Origin: Magnolia sinica
Taxonomy: Eukaryota > Streptophyta > Magnoliopsida > Magnoliales > Magnoliaceae
NCBI RefSeq assembly: GCF_029962835.1
Contig: NC_080590.1
Span: 65,626,501-65,690,500, forward strand
Length of the DNA: 64,000 nt
Reading direction: 5' to 3'
Position 1 is the first letter of the stretch. Each line of letters begins with the position of its first letter. Of this stretch, positions 12,801-23,075 are shown one piece after another. A model generated the notes under the pieces. The model worked only from the letters and a program-made list of their open reading frames with translations. It was not told the DNA's origin and made no database searches. Made by a program: the position numbers and the translations under genes.

Positions 12801-12952
12801 ACCTTCATGAATGTAACTGGATGTGATCTAAATGAAAAAAATAAATAAAAAAATAAGGTGCAATTTTTAAGGCATCCAATTTATACATTATTAACACCCG
12901 GTTTTCTCGGACACAAGTATAAACTCTTTCCGTGAAAATTCAGGATGTTACA
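9837..12952 (+). mobile_element. Solo LTR, gypsy family 1 (3.1 kb), inserted in copia C
   Basis: The sequence starts TGTAACACCCC and ends GGATGTTACA, classic chromovirus-type LTR termini. It is flanked by near-identical 5-bp sites (TCATC at 9832-9836, CCATC at 12953-12957). Copia C pol continues in register of content across it. No primer site, pol or second LTR is present, so it arose by LTR-LTR recombination. A length of 3116 bp is long for an LTR. It contains a SINE-tail-like repeat (10760-10856) and a GA/GAA-rich stretch near 11905-12000. It encodes no recognisable protein. Confidence 0.85.
10760..10856 (+). repeat. 5'-truncated SINE tail, duplicated in tandem
   Basis: Two adjacent copies of a roughly 43-bp module (CATGGAGTGTGTAC, then GACATGGGTGT, then CAAGCTAACC) end in an A run. 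The same module forms the 3' part of the SINE at 29707-29865. The tRNA-like head is missing here. Confidence 0.65.
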
Positions 12953-13221
12953 CCATCTATACCTATGCAGATGATGTGTGATAATCAGGCTGCCATTCAC
13001 ATTTCTAGCAATCTGGTCTTCCATGTGCGCACAAAGTATATTGAGGTGGATTCCTATTTTATTCGAGAGAAAATTAAGTCGCATGAAATTGTAACTCCAC
13101 ATGTTCGTACTGGGGACCAACTGGAAGATGTTTTCACTAAACCTCTTTCACGTGATTGGCATGACGCAATCACTTCCAAGCTTGGCCTTTCGAATATCTT
13201 CAGACCCAGCTTGAGGGGGAG

Positions 13222-13440
13222 TGTTGAGGGAATGAGTCTGACGCCAAACCCGTTGGACTCCTGATATGAGCTCATCCATTCCAACTCATCTGTATCTTCC
13301 TTTTTCTGTATTCCAACTCATCTGTATCTTCTTCTTCTGCATTGTTTCTATTTTTATTTTCCCCCCATTCTAGCATAAATATGGGTTGTGTGTGACTCAA
13401 AATAAATACAATATATTTTCGCAAATCTTGTCTTATAACA
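13222..13440 (+). repeat. Copia C 3' LTR
   Basis: The repeat begins TGTTGAGGGAATG directly after a purine tract and ends in CTTATAACA. It contains CATAAATATGGG, a plausible TATA region, and two copies of CCAACTCATCTGTATCTTC. The end may lie at 13440 or 13442. Its 5' partner is not in the window. Confidence 0.7.
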
Positions 13441-13619
13441 CACATGATAGTCACATGGCAATTATATCACAAAATAAAGAAAAATCAAAATTTGATGTCA
13501 AAGTGGCTATATTTAAGATTAAGCATAGAATGGCCATGCAATATACTAATTCGAAAAAAGAACATCTAGAAAGCAAAAGAGTCATACGACCATCATGGCC
13601 AGAATATTATAAATCTTAA

Positions 13620-14330
13620 CTAAAAATGGCTAAAACTTAAAATGCCACAAGTTGTTGTAGTTCTCGATTGAAGCTTCTATCTGCCCACTCGCAACTTATA
13701 TCTCCTCTTTCAATCTCTCAAATTCTAGTTTTGCCAATTCAAATTGGTCCAAGGATTTGGTCATCTACATAAAGGATGAATGGTAAGCTGCGACATGAGC
13801 ATTCGGGTTTTCTTCTTTCTTCTATTTTGACATCTTGATTTCCTCTAGCTTCTTCATCAACACTTCTAGCTATCCCTTCAGCTCTTTAGCCTCTGTTTGA
13901 ATTGATTCTACTTCAGTTGTAACCGATTTAATCTTCTAAAGTTAATTGTCCATTTTTTGTATCGAAACAACAATCGTTGAAATTAACTGTTGGTGAGGTT
14001 GCAGAGATATTCTAGCCTTGCTAACTTCATCCTTGGCCACTTTGTAATCAGGAGTAGTCGATCAGATTCACTTTAGTAAGATGGTCTGAGTTTTGTTAAG
14101 GGCCCTTAAGGACTTTAGTCAGCTCACATGTACAATAAAAGATTCTAATCGACCATTTGCTAATAAATTAGGCAAGTTAAAGACTAACAATGCTTCTACC
14201 TTTCTCTTTAAGAAGCTAATCTTAGATTGTTGATCGTCATAAGACGACAATGTTAGAGCAATGTTGAATGTCTTGGAATGTGGTGTGAGGAGTTGCAGGA
14301 GTTGGTTCTATAGTATTCTTAGATCATTCA
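13620..14330 (-). pseudogene. Relic of a coiled-coil coding region (transposon-associated?)
   Basis: Read on the minus strand, this stretch gives short, interrupted segments rich in Glu, Lys, Leu and Ile with heptad-like spacing, such as LMKKLEEIKMSK and LAKLEFERLKEEI. This is the composition of a coiled coil. I recognise no specific family. Extra antisense coiled-coil reading frames are known from Tat-lineage gypsy elements, and a comparable antisense segment lies at 62520-63060 beside a Tat-like pol, so a transposon origin is likely. It is not intact. Confidence 0.35.
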
Positions 14331-14444
14331 AGGAAGGAGGAGATGGATTTTGTTCCATCCTTCCTGAAGGGCCAGCTGATTCTCTGATCTATGGCAAGTC
14401 AGCAATAGTGAGAGACCTTCAGCTGGTTGGGCTACGATGGCTGG

Positions 14445-15729
14445 TGTTCACAACCCCAAGTGTAGGGTCGCGATGTAGTAATAATCTCAGTAAGACCGAG
14501 GTCGAATCCACAGGGACTAATCTTGTGAGTATTCTGAAAGCAATTAGAAGTAGAACTTGAAAAAGATGTAAAACTAATTCTAAAGTGATTGAGAGTAATT
14601 GTGAGAGATTTAATGAAAAAACTTAAGAAAATCAAAGGTGGGAAACTAGGGTTTCCAAGCATCCACTTGTAGGTTCTCAGGATGCTACCTTGCTTGATTC
14701 AAGGACGAAGAGATTTGTTAGATCTCTGAACTTCTAATGGATCTAATCATCAATGGATGAGAACTGTGATGATTTAGAAATGATTCCATCACCTAACCAT
14801 GCCCAGGAGACAAGGCAAACAACATGATCTACCAATCACATAACCAATCATAAGATAATCGTGAAGGTTAAGAAGGATTCCATCATCCTACCATACCCAA
14901 GGGACGATGGTGAACAATAAGATCTACTAATTTCACAATCTCAATTCAGAAAAAGAAGATATTTCAAGCTATCGCAGATCTATTGTAATTTGTCACAACA
15001 AACCATTAAAAACTAAAAATATTCCTTCATAATCAAACTAGAATCCGAGAGAGTTCAATAAAACATGAATTAAAACAAAGAAAACATCTCAATCACACTA
15101 CAAGCTTCACCTCTTAGCCCTAGCTAAGAGGTTTAGCCAATCATAGACGTGATTGAACTAAAAACTCTTAAGAAAAGCATGAAAACAACTAAGAAAATGG
15201 GAGAAAAACTCTTGGCGATGGCTTTTTCACAATTTTATTCCACTCCACAAACCCTAAATGATGCCTAGGGACGTCTTAGGAACTCCTATTTCTAGTTTTG
15301 CAGCACCTCCTTTCGCACCGACTTGGAAAAATCTAGAAACCGCGTCAAATTTACACAGTTTTTCAAAATAGACTTCACACTATGCAATTTCACAGAATGA
15401 CCCATAGTTTCAGAATATACTTCTTCAGGACACTTTCAGGAATATGTTTGTTTTTAGGACAATTTCAGGTTTCCTTTGATTCTCTTCATTTCTCAATTGG
15501 TTTTCTTGGATCTTTAACATGTGAATTCTTCAATCTTAGCCTTCTAAGATCCATCCCTTGCCTTGGTGATTCCTGAGCATCAAATCTATGTTTTTGGCAC
15601 CCTTTTCAGTACAAGCTCTTAAATTCATCTTGCAACACAAACATGAGTAAAATAGAACATTAAGCATTATCATGTTCATAAAACCAAGATATAAATGGGA
15701 GATAATATGCAATATTTGACCCTCAACAC
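14445..15729 (-). repeat. Athila-like 3' LTR (about 1.3 kb)
   Basis: On the plus strand it starts TGTTCACAACCCC and ends TTTGACCCTCAACA. It contains GTAAGACCGAGGTCGAATC, a block common in Athila/Tat LTRs. A second, truncated copy of the same LTR is at 34751-35200. Both edges are inferred from TG/CA termini and from the position of the second copy's edge. Confidence 0.65.
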
Positions 15730-16862
15730 AATCCTCAACCAGCATTTTTCTAGTCCCAAGAAAAATATGCGTGAAATGAACTTTAATGCGCAATGTTCAA
15801 ATCTTTTTCAAAAAACAATCTTTTCTGTAATCAAGTATGAATGAGTAGACTCAATGATGAGAAAGTGAGATTTTAAAAACCTAGAGCCGAATCACATAAG
15901 CAATCAATCAGATAGGTCTTTTATCCATTAAGTCAAAGCATAGTTCGCATATCAAGTTTTTCAATGTGCTCAGTGAAAATACTATATTTTCATAATGTTA
16001 GCTATACTCATCACTTCAAGATTAGTTGAAAACTTAAGTACTGATTCTGAACTTATTCCATTTTCCTTCCTTTTCCAGTTTTTTTATTTTATATTGACGG
16101 TCATTTGTATTCATTCAGTCTTTTCATCTTTTTTATTTTATTTCAGATTTTTCATTATTTGTCAAACTTTTCAATCTTTTCACCATACATGACCTTTCTG
16201 TCAATCTCTTGTTTTTTTAACTGGTTCTTTTTATCTTTTAAGGTGGATAAAATTCTCCAGACTTGATTCTCACCATCTATCAATGATTCACATACTAACA
16301 ATCAGAAATTTTAGCATTATCATAGAATACAATTTGAACGTGTCTTGTGATTTAGATTAACATGATATTCAAACTTCCTCTTAATCAATTGAGCGCAAGA
16401 ACTTAGGTGATAAATTAATTAGATTATTAGACTTCTGCAATTCAAAATTGAATCTCTATCTTATCATCATACTCAAAACATTTTTAAATACATAACTTAT
16501 CGCTTTCCAAATAGATAAACATTGACAATTTTTCAAAAATTTTACAAATTTTGCTCAAAACTAAGAAAACACTGATTAGTTTACCTAATCTCCCACCCCC
16601 AACCTAAAGTCTACATTGTCCTCAATATAAAAGAAATAAGCATGATTTGCAAAAGAGACAACGTAATTAAAGGAGAAGTGATAGAATGATAGTACCTGAT
16701 GAAGGAATTTTAAAGCTTTTTCCAAAGGATCTCAGCGTGAAGGTAGGTTAGCACAAGAGTTAAACCAACAAAAAACAAACTATCCTAAATAACATAAAGT
16801 TGACTATCATAAACTTAACATGAAAGCAATAAACCTAGTTATACCTCCGTCAAACTAGGAGG
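15730..16862 (-). other. Non-coding spacer between Athila-like pol end and 3' LTR
   Basis: AT-rich sequence without a supported reading frame. In Athila elements an envelope-like gene can occupy this interval; I see no such frame here. Confidence 0.5.
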
Positions 16863-17051
16863 TCAATCCTGGTAAACAAGATTAATCAGAGGTATGGACA
16901 AGTCCTCTGAATCAAATTTATCAACAAATGGCTTTGATCGATGTACATTTACTTTGAATTCATTATCATTGTTCAGATTCTTTATCTCGACGACCCCATG
17001 AGGATAAACATTAGAAACAGTGAAAGAGAGTCCTTGTAGTGCGCAATGCAT

Positions 17052-18150
17052 GTGTCAAGTATACAAATGTTAGAGTAAGCGAAAATTACAGAAGGCTAAA
17101 CTGGCAATTCTATAAATGATGTTAGTCATATCAAGGCTATGCAATGCAAGGCTTACGTGGCCAAATGTCATATACTAGAGATGCAATGCAAAACATGACA
17201 ATACTAGTCCACATATAAGTATAATTAGTACATGGAAACATCACCGGGGTCTAGTACACTCCAACATTGGTTGTTGCCCATAATGCACACTACCAAGTTA
17301 GTGGAAAAGACATCACTATCAACCTTGCTAGTGGTATGGTAATGCCCACCCGACTCACTAATAACGGACCCATTTACGAGCTAGTCAGACTCAACCTAGC
17401 TTACAGTCCCCTACCCTCGGGCGGATAAGGTCACACTCATTTTCAACCGACCACGAAATAGTGAGAGATGCGGCCTACTGGTATTTGGCACTCGGGTGCT
17501 CATGTTATCCACTCAGTCTCAACATTGAAGCATTCTACTGGTACCACAAGGGTTCAAGTTTCTTTCACCCACGGACATTCTAAGCCCCCAAGTGCTAAAA
17601 CAGATATTTTCGGTATCCAATTTGACCATCCATGATAAGCTTGTGGAGACCACAACCCTGATGTCACTAGGGTGCAGAAGTGATCGCGACATACAGATGC
17701 AAAATGCATGAGTCATACTATCCAAGTCATGAACCAAACCTAAGCGCATCGCGCAATCATATGGGGCAACTCTATTTCATATGGGGTCCCCTAAGTATCT
17801 CAAGCCGAAATGCGTATGATATGATCAATCGTCATCCACAACAGACATACAAATGATGCGTATGAGCATATAAATGAGCATGATATCAATTATACATACC
17901 ATCATGTTATCAAACATATTATGAGATAATTGGCCTTAATTGGCACATCATATATAGAAAGTAAGAACTGAACGGCAGGCCCCACTAGAAATATAAAGGT
18001 CTATGTGGCATGGCTCACATTAGACTAACATTAGCTCCTCATGTAGCGTATAAGGAATGGGTAAAATGCATACACGAAGGCGGGATCCACTGGGAGTGAC
18101 CTTGATGGACACCCACATGTACAACATATGCCCTATTAGGCTACTAGTTT
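17052..18150 (+). mobile_element. Gypsy LTR family 2, fragment (copy 2)
   Basis: This matches the interior of the solo LTR at 49995-54418. The shared block has TCACCGGGGTCTAGTACACTC (17243 here, 50946 there), then CCAACCGACCACGA, a GAGA.GCGGCCTA block, and TTGACCATCCA with CCTGATGTC. The LTR's first roughly 390 bases are missing, and the junction is with the Athila-like pol end. Similarity fades to the right of about 18150, so that edge is approximate. Confidence 0.65.
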
Positions 18151-20688
18151 ATTGGCCCACTAATGATATCCCAAAACAATCAGATTATCAATGACATCTC
18201 TATAATTAATTTATTAGGATGATCTACATCGTCCGAATATTTCTGACATAAATCGATGGTTATAGATTGATGGTTAGTCACTAGGATGTGATCATTTGCT
18301 TATGGCCATCTGAGTCTTGGGATTTCATCATTTCAGTCAAGGTATATGCTTCAATACATTTAACATAACCATAGTCTTAACATTACATGCACCCACTAAT
18401 TAGGGAATTAAATCGATTTAATTTCAAACCTTTACAAGTATATTATGTATCATTTTAGGATTATAAGGATTTCGAATCCAGTATGCCAAACATAACCAAA
18501 TTATAATGGATCCTGAATCTAGGGATTTTCAAGTCTAAGGAATCCCAAGTCCAAGAGGTTTCCACCCCCATAGTTCCTCGTGTGTGGCTTACCTGAGATT
18601 TGGATTGGCCTCAACTTTACGCCCCTGGTGTAGATGGCACATAAACATTAAGGTGGGTCCCACAAGTGGGGCCTAAGTGCTGCCAAAATGGGCAGCCCTC
18701 CTTGCCCAATGATTCCATTGGAGTAGTCCAACTAATATATAGATCACCCTCATTTTTGGGCTTGTGGCCTAACATGATCTATTAAAATGGATGAATGGCG
18801 TGGATGAAACATAGACATCATGGATGGTCCCATGAGTGGGCCCCACTCCACGCCCATGGTTGGGTTTCTGCCTGCCCATGAGGTCAATCTGTGTGGGCCC
18901 ATCGTGATGTGTGTCGAACATCAAAACCATGCATTTGATGGGTTCCATTTAGGTTATGGGACAACCCAAAAATCATCTGTATACAGCAATCAGGTGGGCC
19001 ATACCATTTAAAACCATGTAAAGACATGACTGAAACATATAAAATCACTTGGTGGGGCCCAACTGAGTTTTGAATGTGGTTAAAACTTGGTCTAACCCCT
19101 CATCCAAGTGGGACACACACAATGGATGGGCTAGATTTGTGAACTACATCTCAGTGGGCCCAATAAATGATTATGAATGTTTTAATGGGAGGATAACCCC
19201 TCTCAAATATTGTATGTGGTGTGGCCCACCCAAGTCATGGATTGACTTGAATTTTAAGCCTGTGGCCCACCATGGAATGGTGCATCTAACTGATGGGGCA
19301 GATGTTTGACACACATCAGGGTGGGGCCCACGCAGCTCATAGTACCATTTCCCATATATATGCGTATGTGTGTTGTTCGTTTTGGTCACACAATTAAATT
19401 GGGCCCCACTTGGATAATCTACTCTACTCACCACGTAGGCTAGCTTGAAAGGGGTCAATGCTGATTTAGACGAACATGGACTCCACGGTGGGCCTTGGAA
19501 GATTTCAATAGTAGGAGTTTGTTTCCTTCAGTGCGGCCCATTTAAGACTCGGATCTATCTCATTTTTCGGCCCATGCCCTAAAATGATCAGGAGAAGTTG
19601 GTGGTTGGCTCAGGTTAAATATATACATCAATATTGGTCCCACTTTTGAGAGTCATGCTTGGCGAGGATGGGTTAACTGCCAGCATGCAGGGCTACACTT
19701 TGTATTATTATATATGTATATTTATTTTGTATACACCGTCAAGGTTGGCCCCATGTGAATGATCTACTCCATCCACCGTCTTGGTCATCTCGAACGGAGC
19801 CCAATAGGCCCTGACTTGGGATGGTTTGGATGATCAGTGACCCCACTGCAGGCTTTGGAAGGTTTCAACTGTGCGACTTTATTTTGCTTAGTGCAGTTCA
19901 CTCAAGACTTGGATCCGCTTAATTTTTCAGCCTATGGCCTGAAATAATTTGGAGAAACTGGTGGACGATGTGGATTAAATATATACATCAAGGCGGAGTC
20001 ACGGCTGGGACGCCCCCACCCCACGTGGCCATGGCTGACGTGAGGGGGTGCTCCCAACTCCCCACCGATGCCTCTGGTGCGGTCCACCTGATGGTTGGAT
20101 CAGCTTGATTTTTAGGCTCCATGGCTAATATGAGCCGAGAAACAAATGGGTAGTGTGGATCTATGAAATACTTCACAAAGGGTCCCATGAGTGGGAACCC
20201 ACTCTCCCAACTCTCCCATATAGATACGATGGGCTTAACAGCCATGATAATCACGGTGTGGCACACCTGAGATCTGGCTTGCCTCCAATTTTGGGTCCAA
20301 CGGCCAAAATCAGATGGAATTTCGGATGAACGGCGAGGATGGGACATAAGCATCATGGTGGAGCTCAAGAGTGGAGGCCCCAATCTCCTTTGTATTAATG
20401 GAGTCTCACGCTGAGAACATCCCGGCATCTGGAAATGTTTTTTAAAAAATAAAAATAAAAAGAAAAAAAGAAAGGGCAAGTATGTGGGATCCACCTGAGA
20501 AATCTAGGCCGTCTAGTGAGCCAATTCATGGTGTGCCCAAGAACTACTCACCAAGCCAAAATTTGTATCTTTACTTCTTCAATATATGTGTGATCTAATA
20601 AAATATGTTAAATGGGAAATATTCATCATGGTGGGCCAGACAAGGTGGTCGACGTTGTGATACTGTGCGGGGCATGCTTCCAACAGCC
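18150..20688. other. Gene-free stretch rich in GTGGGCCC-type dispersed repeats
   Basis: There is no supportable gene. Repeated motifs such as GTGGGCCCCAC, CAAGTGGGACACAC and TGGATTGACTTGA recur. One block (18985-19230, GGTGGGCCATACCAT onward) has a diverged copy at 40055-40265. The sequence may continue LTR family 2 or consist of old non-autonomous elements; I cannot separate these by eye. Confidence 0.5.
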
Positions 20689-21157
20689 AACTGATAGATG
20701 AAATGCCAGATTATGTTGCACAAGACACTAAAGTTGGGCCCACAGGAAGAATGGCTCAAATCTCAGACATTTGTCTCATTGAAAAGGTCTTTGGAAACCC
20801 CAATTTAAAAGAAGTAGACCCAAGTATGCCTTTACTAATTAGCTTTGATTAATTTTTAAATGAATGCTTAGATTAGTGTGATTAGATAAATCTCATGAAC
20901 GATGATTAGTCAAGAGGGCACATCAGGACCCCTTTTTGACCATATCACCACCGGTGGCACTATGACTATGCTTATTATATTCCTTGCCACACAGTTAGCA
21001 TTTAATCCAGAATTAGTAAACAAATGATGATATTTTCTACACGTAACTGAGCCAATTCCTTCTTTCACACAGGACTTGAAGAGGAAGAAGTCTTGAATTT
21101 CAAATAATAATAAAAATAATAAGACCATTTCAATGACAAACATTTCTGTAACCCCGT

Positions 21158-21165
21158 TATAAATA
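21158..21165 (+). promoter_or_regulatory. TATA box of germin-like gene 1
   Basis: TATAAATA lies 113 bp upstream of the start codon, in a segment conserved with the second copy (TATAAATA at 33374-33381). The spacing implies a 5' leader of roughly 80 bases. Confidence 0.75.
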
Positions 21166-21270
21166 CTAGCCTAATTCTCTTACAGAACCCACAGCCAAAA
21201 AACTCCTCATTTTATAACATTTAGAGTTTCATAGCATATATACATACACAATCCTAGACAGATTTTCAAG

Positions 21271-22154
21271 ATGGCCACGGGCTTTCTTCTCTTAGCATTT
21301 TTTGCATTCAGTTTCTCCTTTATCTCCGCATCCGATCCCAGCCCTTTACAGGATTTCTGTGTCGCTGTGCGCAACAGCCCAGGTATTTTCACTCCACTGA
21401 AAGAAAAAAAATAAAAAATCAAGTAACTGCATCATTGCTGCAAATAATATTACATGTAAATGCAATCCACCCCATTCGTGAAAGGATTCACATGATGAAT
21501 GGGATACAACACCAACCTCATTGTCTGTTATATTCTGTTTATATTGTTTTAATAATTCTTGAAAGAATATGCTGCTTACAATCTCTTTTGTGTTATATGA
21601 TGGCAGTGTTGGTGAATGGATTTGTGTGCAAGGACCCAATGCAAGTTCAGGCTGATGATTTCTTCCTCACGGGACTGGACAAACCAGGCAACACGAGTAA
21701 CAAGGTTGGGTCCAATGTGACCCAAGTAAACGTAGCTCAGATAGCAGGACTCAATACCCTCGGAGTCTCTTTGGTTCGGATAGACTATGCACCCTATGGT
21801 CTCAATGCACCCCACACGCACCCAAGGGCGACAGAGATTTTAACAGTTTTGGAGGGCACCCTTTACGTCGGATTCGTCACTTCCAACGCAGACAATCGCC
21901 TCATAACAAAGGTCCTTCAAAAGGGCGATGTGTTTGTCTTCCCAATAGGCTTGGTTCACTTCCAGTTTAACATTGGCCTCACCAATGCCATAGCCATTGC
22001 TGGACTGAGCAGCCAGAGTCCAGGAACTATCACCATTGCGAATGCTGTGTTTGGATCGAATCCACCCATCTCGGACGACGTTCTCGCCAAGGCATTCCAA
22101 GTTGATAAGAACATAGTTGATTATCTCCAATCGCAGTTTGGAATGAAAAACTAG
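21271..22154 (+). CDS. Germin-like protein, copy 1 (two exons)
   Basis: Exons are 21271-21382 and 21607-22154; the 224-bp intron has GT/AG ends and splits a Val codon. The start is the first ATG after the TATA box and is conserved in the paralogue. The 219-residue product has the usual family length. A hydrophobic signal peptide (about 1-21, ending SAS before DPSPLQDFC) sends it to the cell wall or apoplast. Cys30 and Cys45 form the expected disulfide pair. The cupin metal site is complete: His107, His109 and Glu114 in [15 protein letters not shown], and His155 in [14 protein letters not shown]. Asn66 and Asn74 are N-glycosylation sequons. Germins form Mn-binding oligomers with oxalate oxidase or superoxide dismutase activity; which one applies cannot be read from sequence. 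The [11 protein letters not shown] mature N-terminus fits germin-like subfamily 1. Confidence 0.95.
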
Positions 22155-22168
22155 AGCATGCCCCATAC

Positions 22169-22174
22169 AATAAA
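22169..22174 (+). other. Polyadenylation signal of germin-like gene 1
   Basis: AATAAA lies 15 bp after the stop codon in a block shared with the second copy (34440-34445). About 65 bp of 3' leader present in copy 2 are absent here. Confidence 0.6.
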
Positions 22175-22385
22175 ATGGGAGTGTAACATTTTTTTTTTTA
22201 AATTATTTATTTATTTTGTCTCTTGTTTACTTTCTTTATTTGTTTCTGTTTAATGATATCTAATGGATTATAGCACGTTACGAAAATATCTGTCTGGATA
22301 ATTATAAAATGCAATTGATGATGCATCAACAGTTGGATCAACCCATACTTTAATGTTGCATGCATGACGAAAGATCAACGGTCAG

Positions 22386-22711
22386 ATTTGCAGTACCCAG
22401 TAGGGAGTATTCACCACAATGACAAGAGGGTCGAAATGGTCATGTGAAAAAACATCCCACATAATAACCCTATACAATGAAGCCTTTTAAGGTTGAGCAA
22501 TTCAAAATCGAGGCCGCATTTTCTTTGAACCAGGGAGAATGATGATATCTAGAATTTCCGTGCTGATGGTCCAAATCAAAAGTGGAGCACCTCATGCATC
22601 GGTTCAACAATCAAAACTGTTCGTGCAAAATATCACCCTAAATCATGAGATCTGGACTGTTCGTGCAAAATATCCTGGCCATCAATACACCTGCAGCAGA
22701 CGGTGAGAATG
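22386..22711. other. Intergenic, no feature recognised
   Basis: There is no coding potential or repeat that I recognise, apart from a short internal duplication of CTGTTCGTGCAAAATATC near 22618 and 22656. It ends at the copia B target site. Confidence 0.6.
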
Positions 22712-23075
22712 TGTTGGATACGGTGGAGGATTTTGCAAATCCAAAACCGTGTGAAGGGTGCGTGTGCTAGCTGTGCATGCTAGCTGTAAGATTTTTTTTA
22801 GCTGTGAGATTTTTCTAAGTTTAGAATATTAGTTGGAGAAGATAAACAGTAGATTTTTCTTTTGGATTTTTTCTTTCTTTAGATGCCCCTAGGATGAATC
22901 TAGACAGGGATAAATTAGTAATTTCATAGTATAAAAAAGCCTATAAAGGCAGCAATGTAATTCGTTTCTATTCATAAGAAAATTCAGTAGCAGTTCATAT
23001 CTTTCTCTTTTCAGTCTTTTATTCTACAGTGGCTGCAGCCACACATCGGCAAGTAGTTGGGATACAAACCCAACA
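22712..23075 (+). repeat. Copia B 5' LTR
   Basis: The 364-bp repeat begins TGTTGGATACGG and ends AACCCAACA. The tRNA-Met-type primer site follows after two bases. Confidence 0.95.

Larger units (their letters stand above)
8456..13440 (+). mobile_element. Copia C: degraded copia pol 3' half, split by a solo gypsy LTR
   Basis: Copia pol sequence runs from about 8456 to 9836 and resumes at 12953-13221. The first part carries reverse transcriptase motifs (HWKHAMLEEMNALQ, LHQLDVKNSFLYGD, a YGLKQSP block). The second carries the RNase H end (MCDNQAAIHISSN, then a DQLEDVFTKPL block). A short 3' LTR of about 219 bp follows (13222-13440), preceded by the purine tract TTGAGGGGGAG. The gap is filled by a solo gypsy LTR. 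Gag, protease and integrase are absent, because the left side is cut by gypsy LTR copy 3. It is an old fossil with many breaks. Confidence 0.88.
14445..17051 (-). mobile_element. Athila/Tat-like gypsy element, 3' part (minus strand)
   Basis: At 16863-17051 the minus strand encodes an integrase C-terminus ([27 protein letters not shown]), a hallmark of Athila/Tat pol ends. To its left is a non-coding spacer with the usual ATTGAGGACAATGT and GGTTGGGGGTGGG block (near 16620-16570 on the minus strand). A purine-rich tract and an LTR at 14445-15729 follow. The 5' part, including the rest of pol and gag, is missing. The break point near 17051 joins a fragment of gypsy LTR family 2. It is a truncated fossil. 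Confidence 0.75.
20689..22385 (+). repeat. Segmental duplication, block 1 (germin-like gene plus flanks)
   Basis: Sequence from about 20689 to 22385 aligns with 32878-34750, including roughly 580 bp upstream, both exons, the intron and about 230 bp downstream. The similarity starts at AACTGATAGATGAAAT and ends at GCATGACGAAAGATCAA. This marks an ancestral tandem duplication of the whole gene with its promoter. Confidence 0.88.

Noticed and set aside
21576-22166. Minus-strand frames opposite germin-like gene 1 (and 33752-34027 opposite gene 2)
   Set aside because: They are shadows of the real exons, with no family match, and the plus-strand genes explain the conservation.
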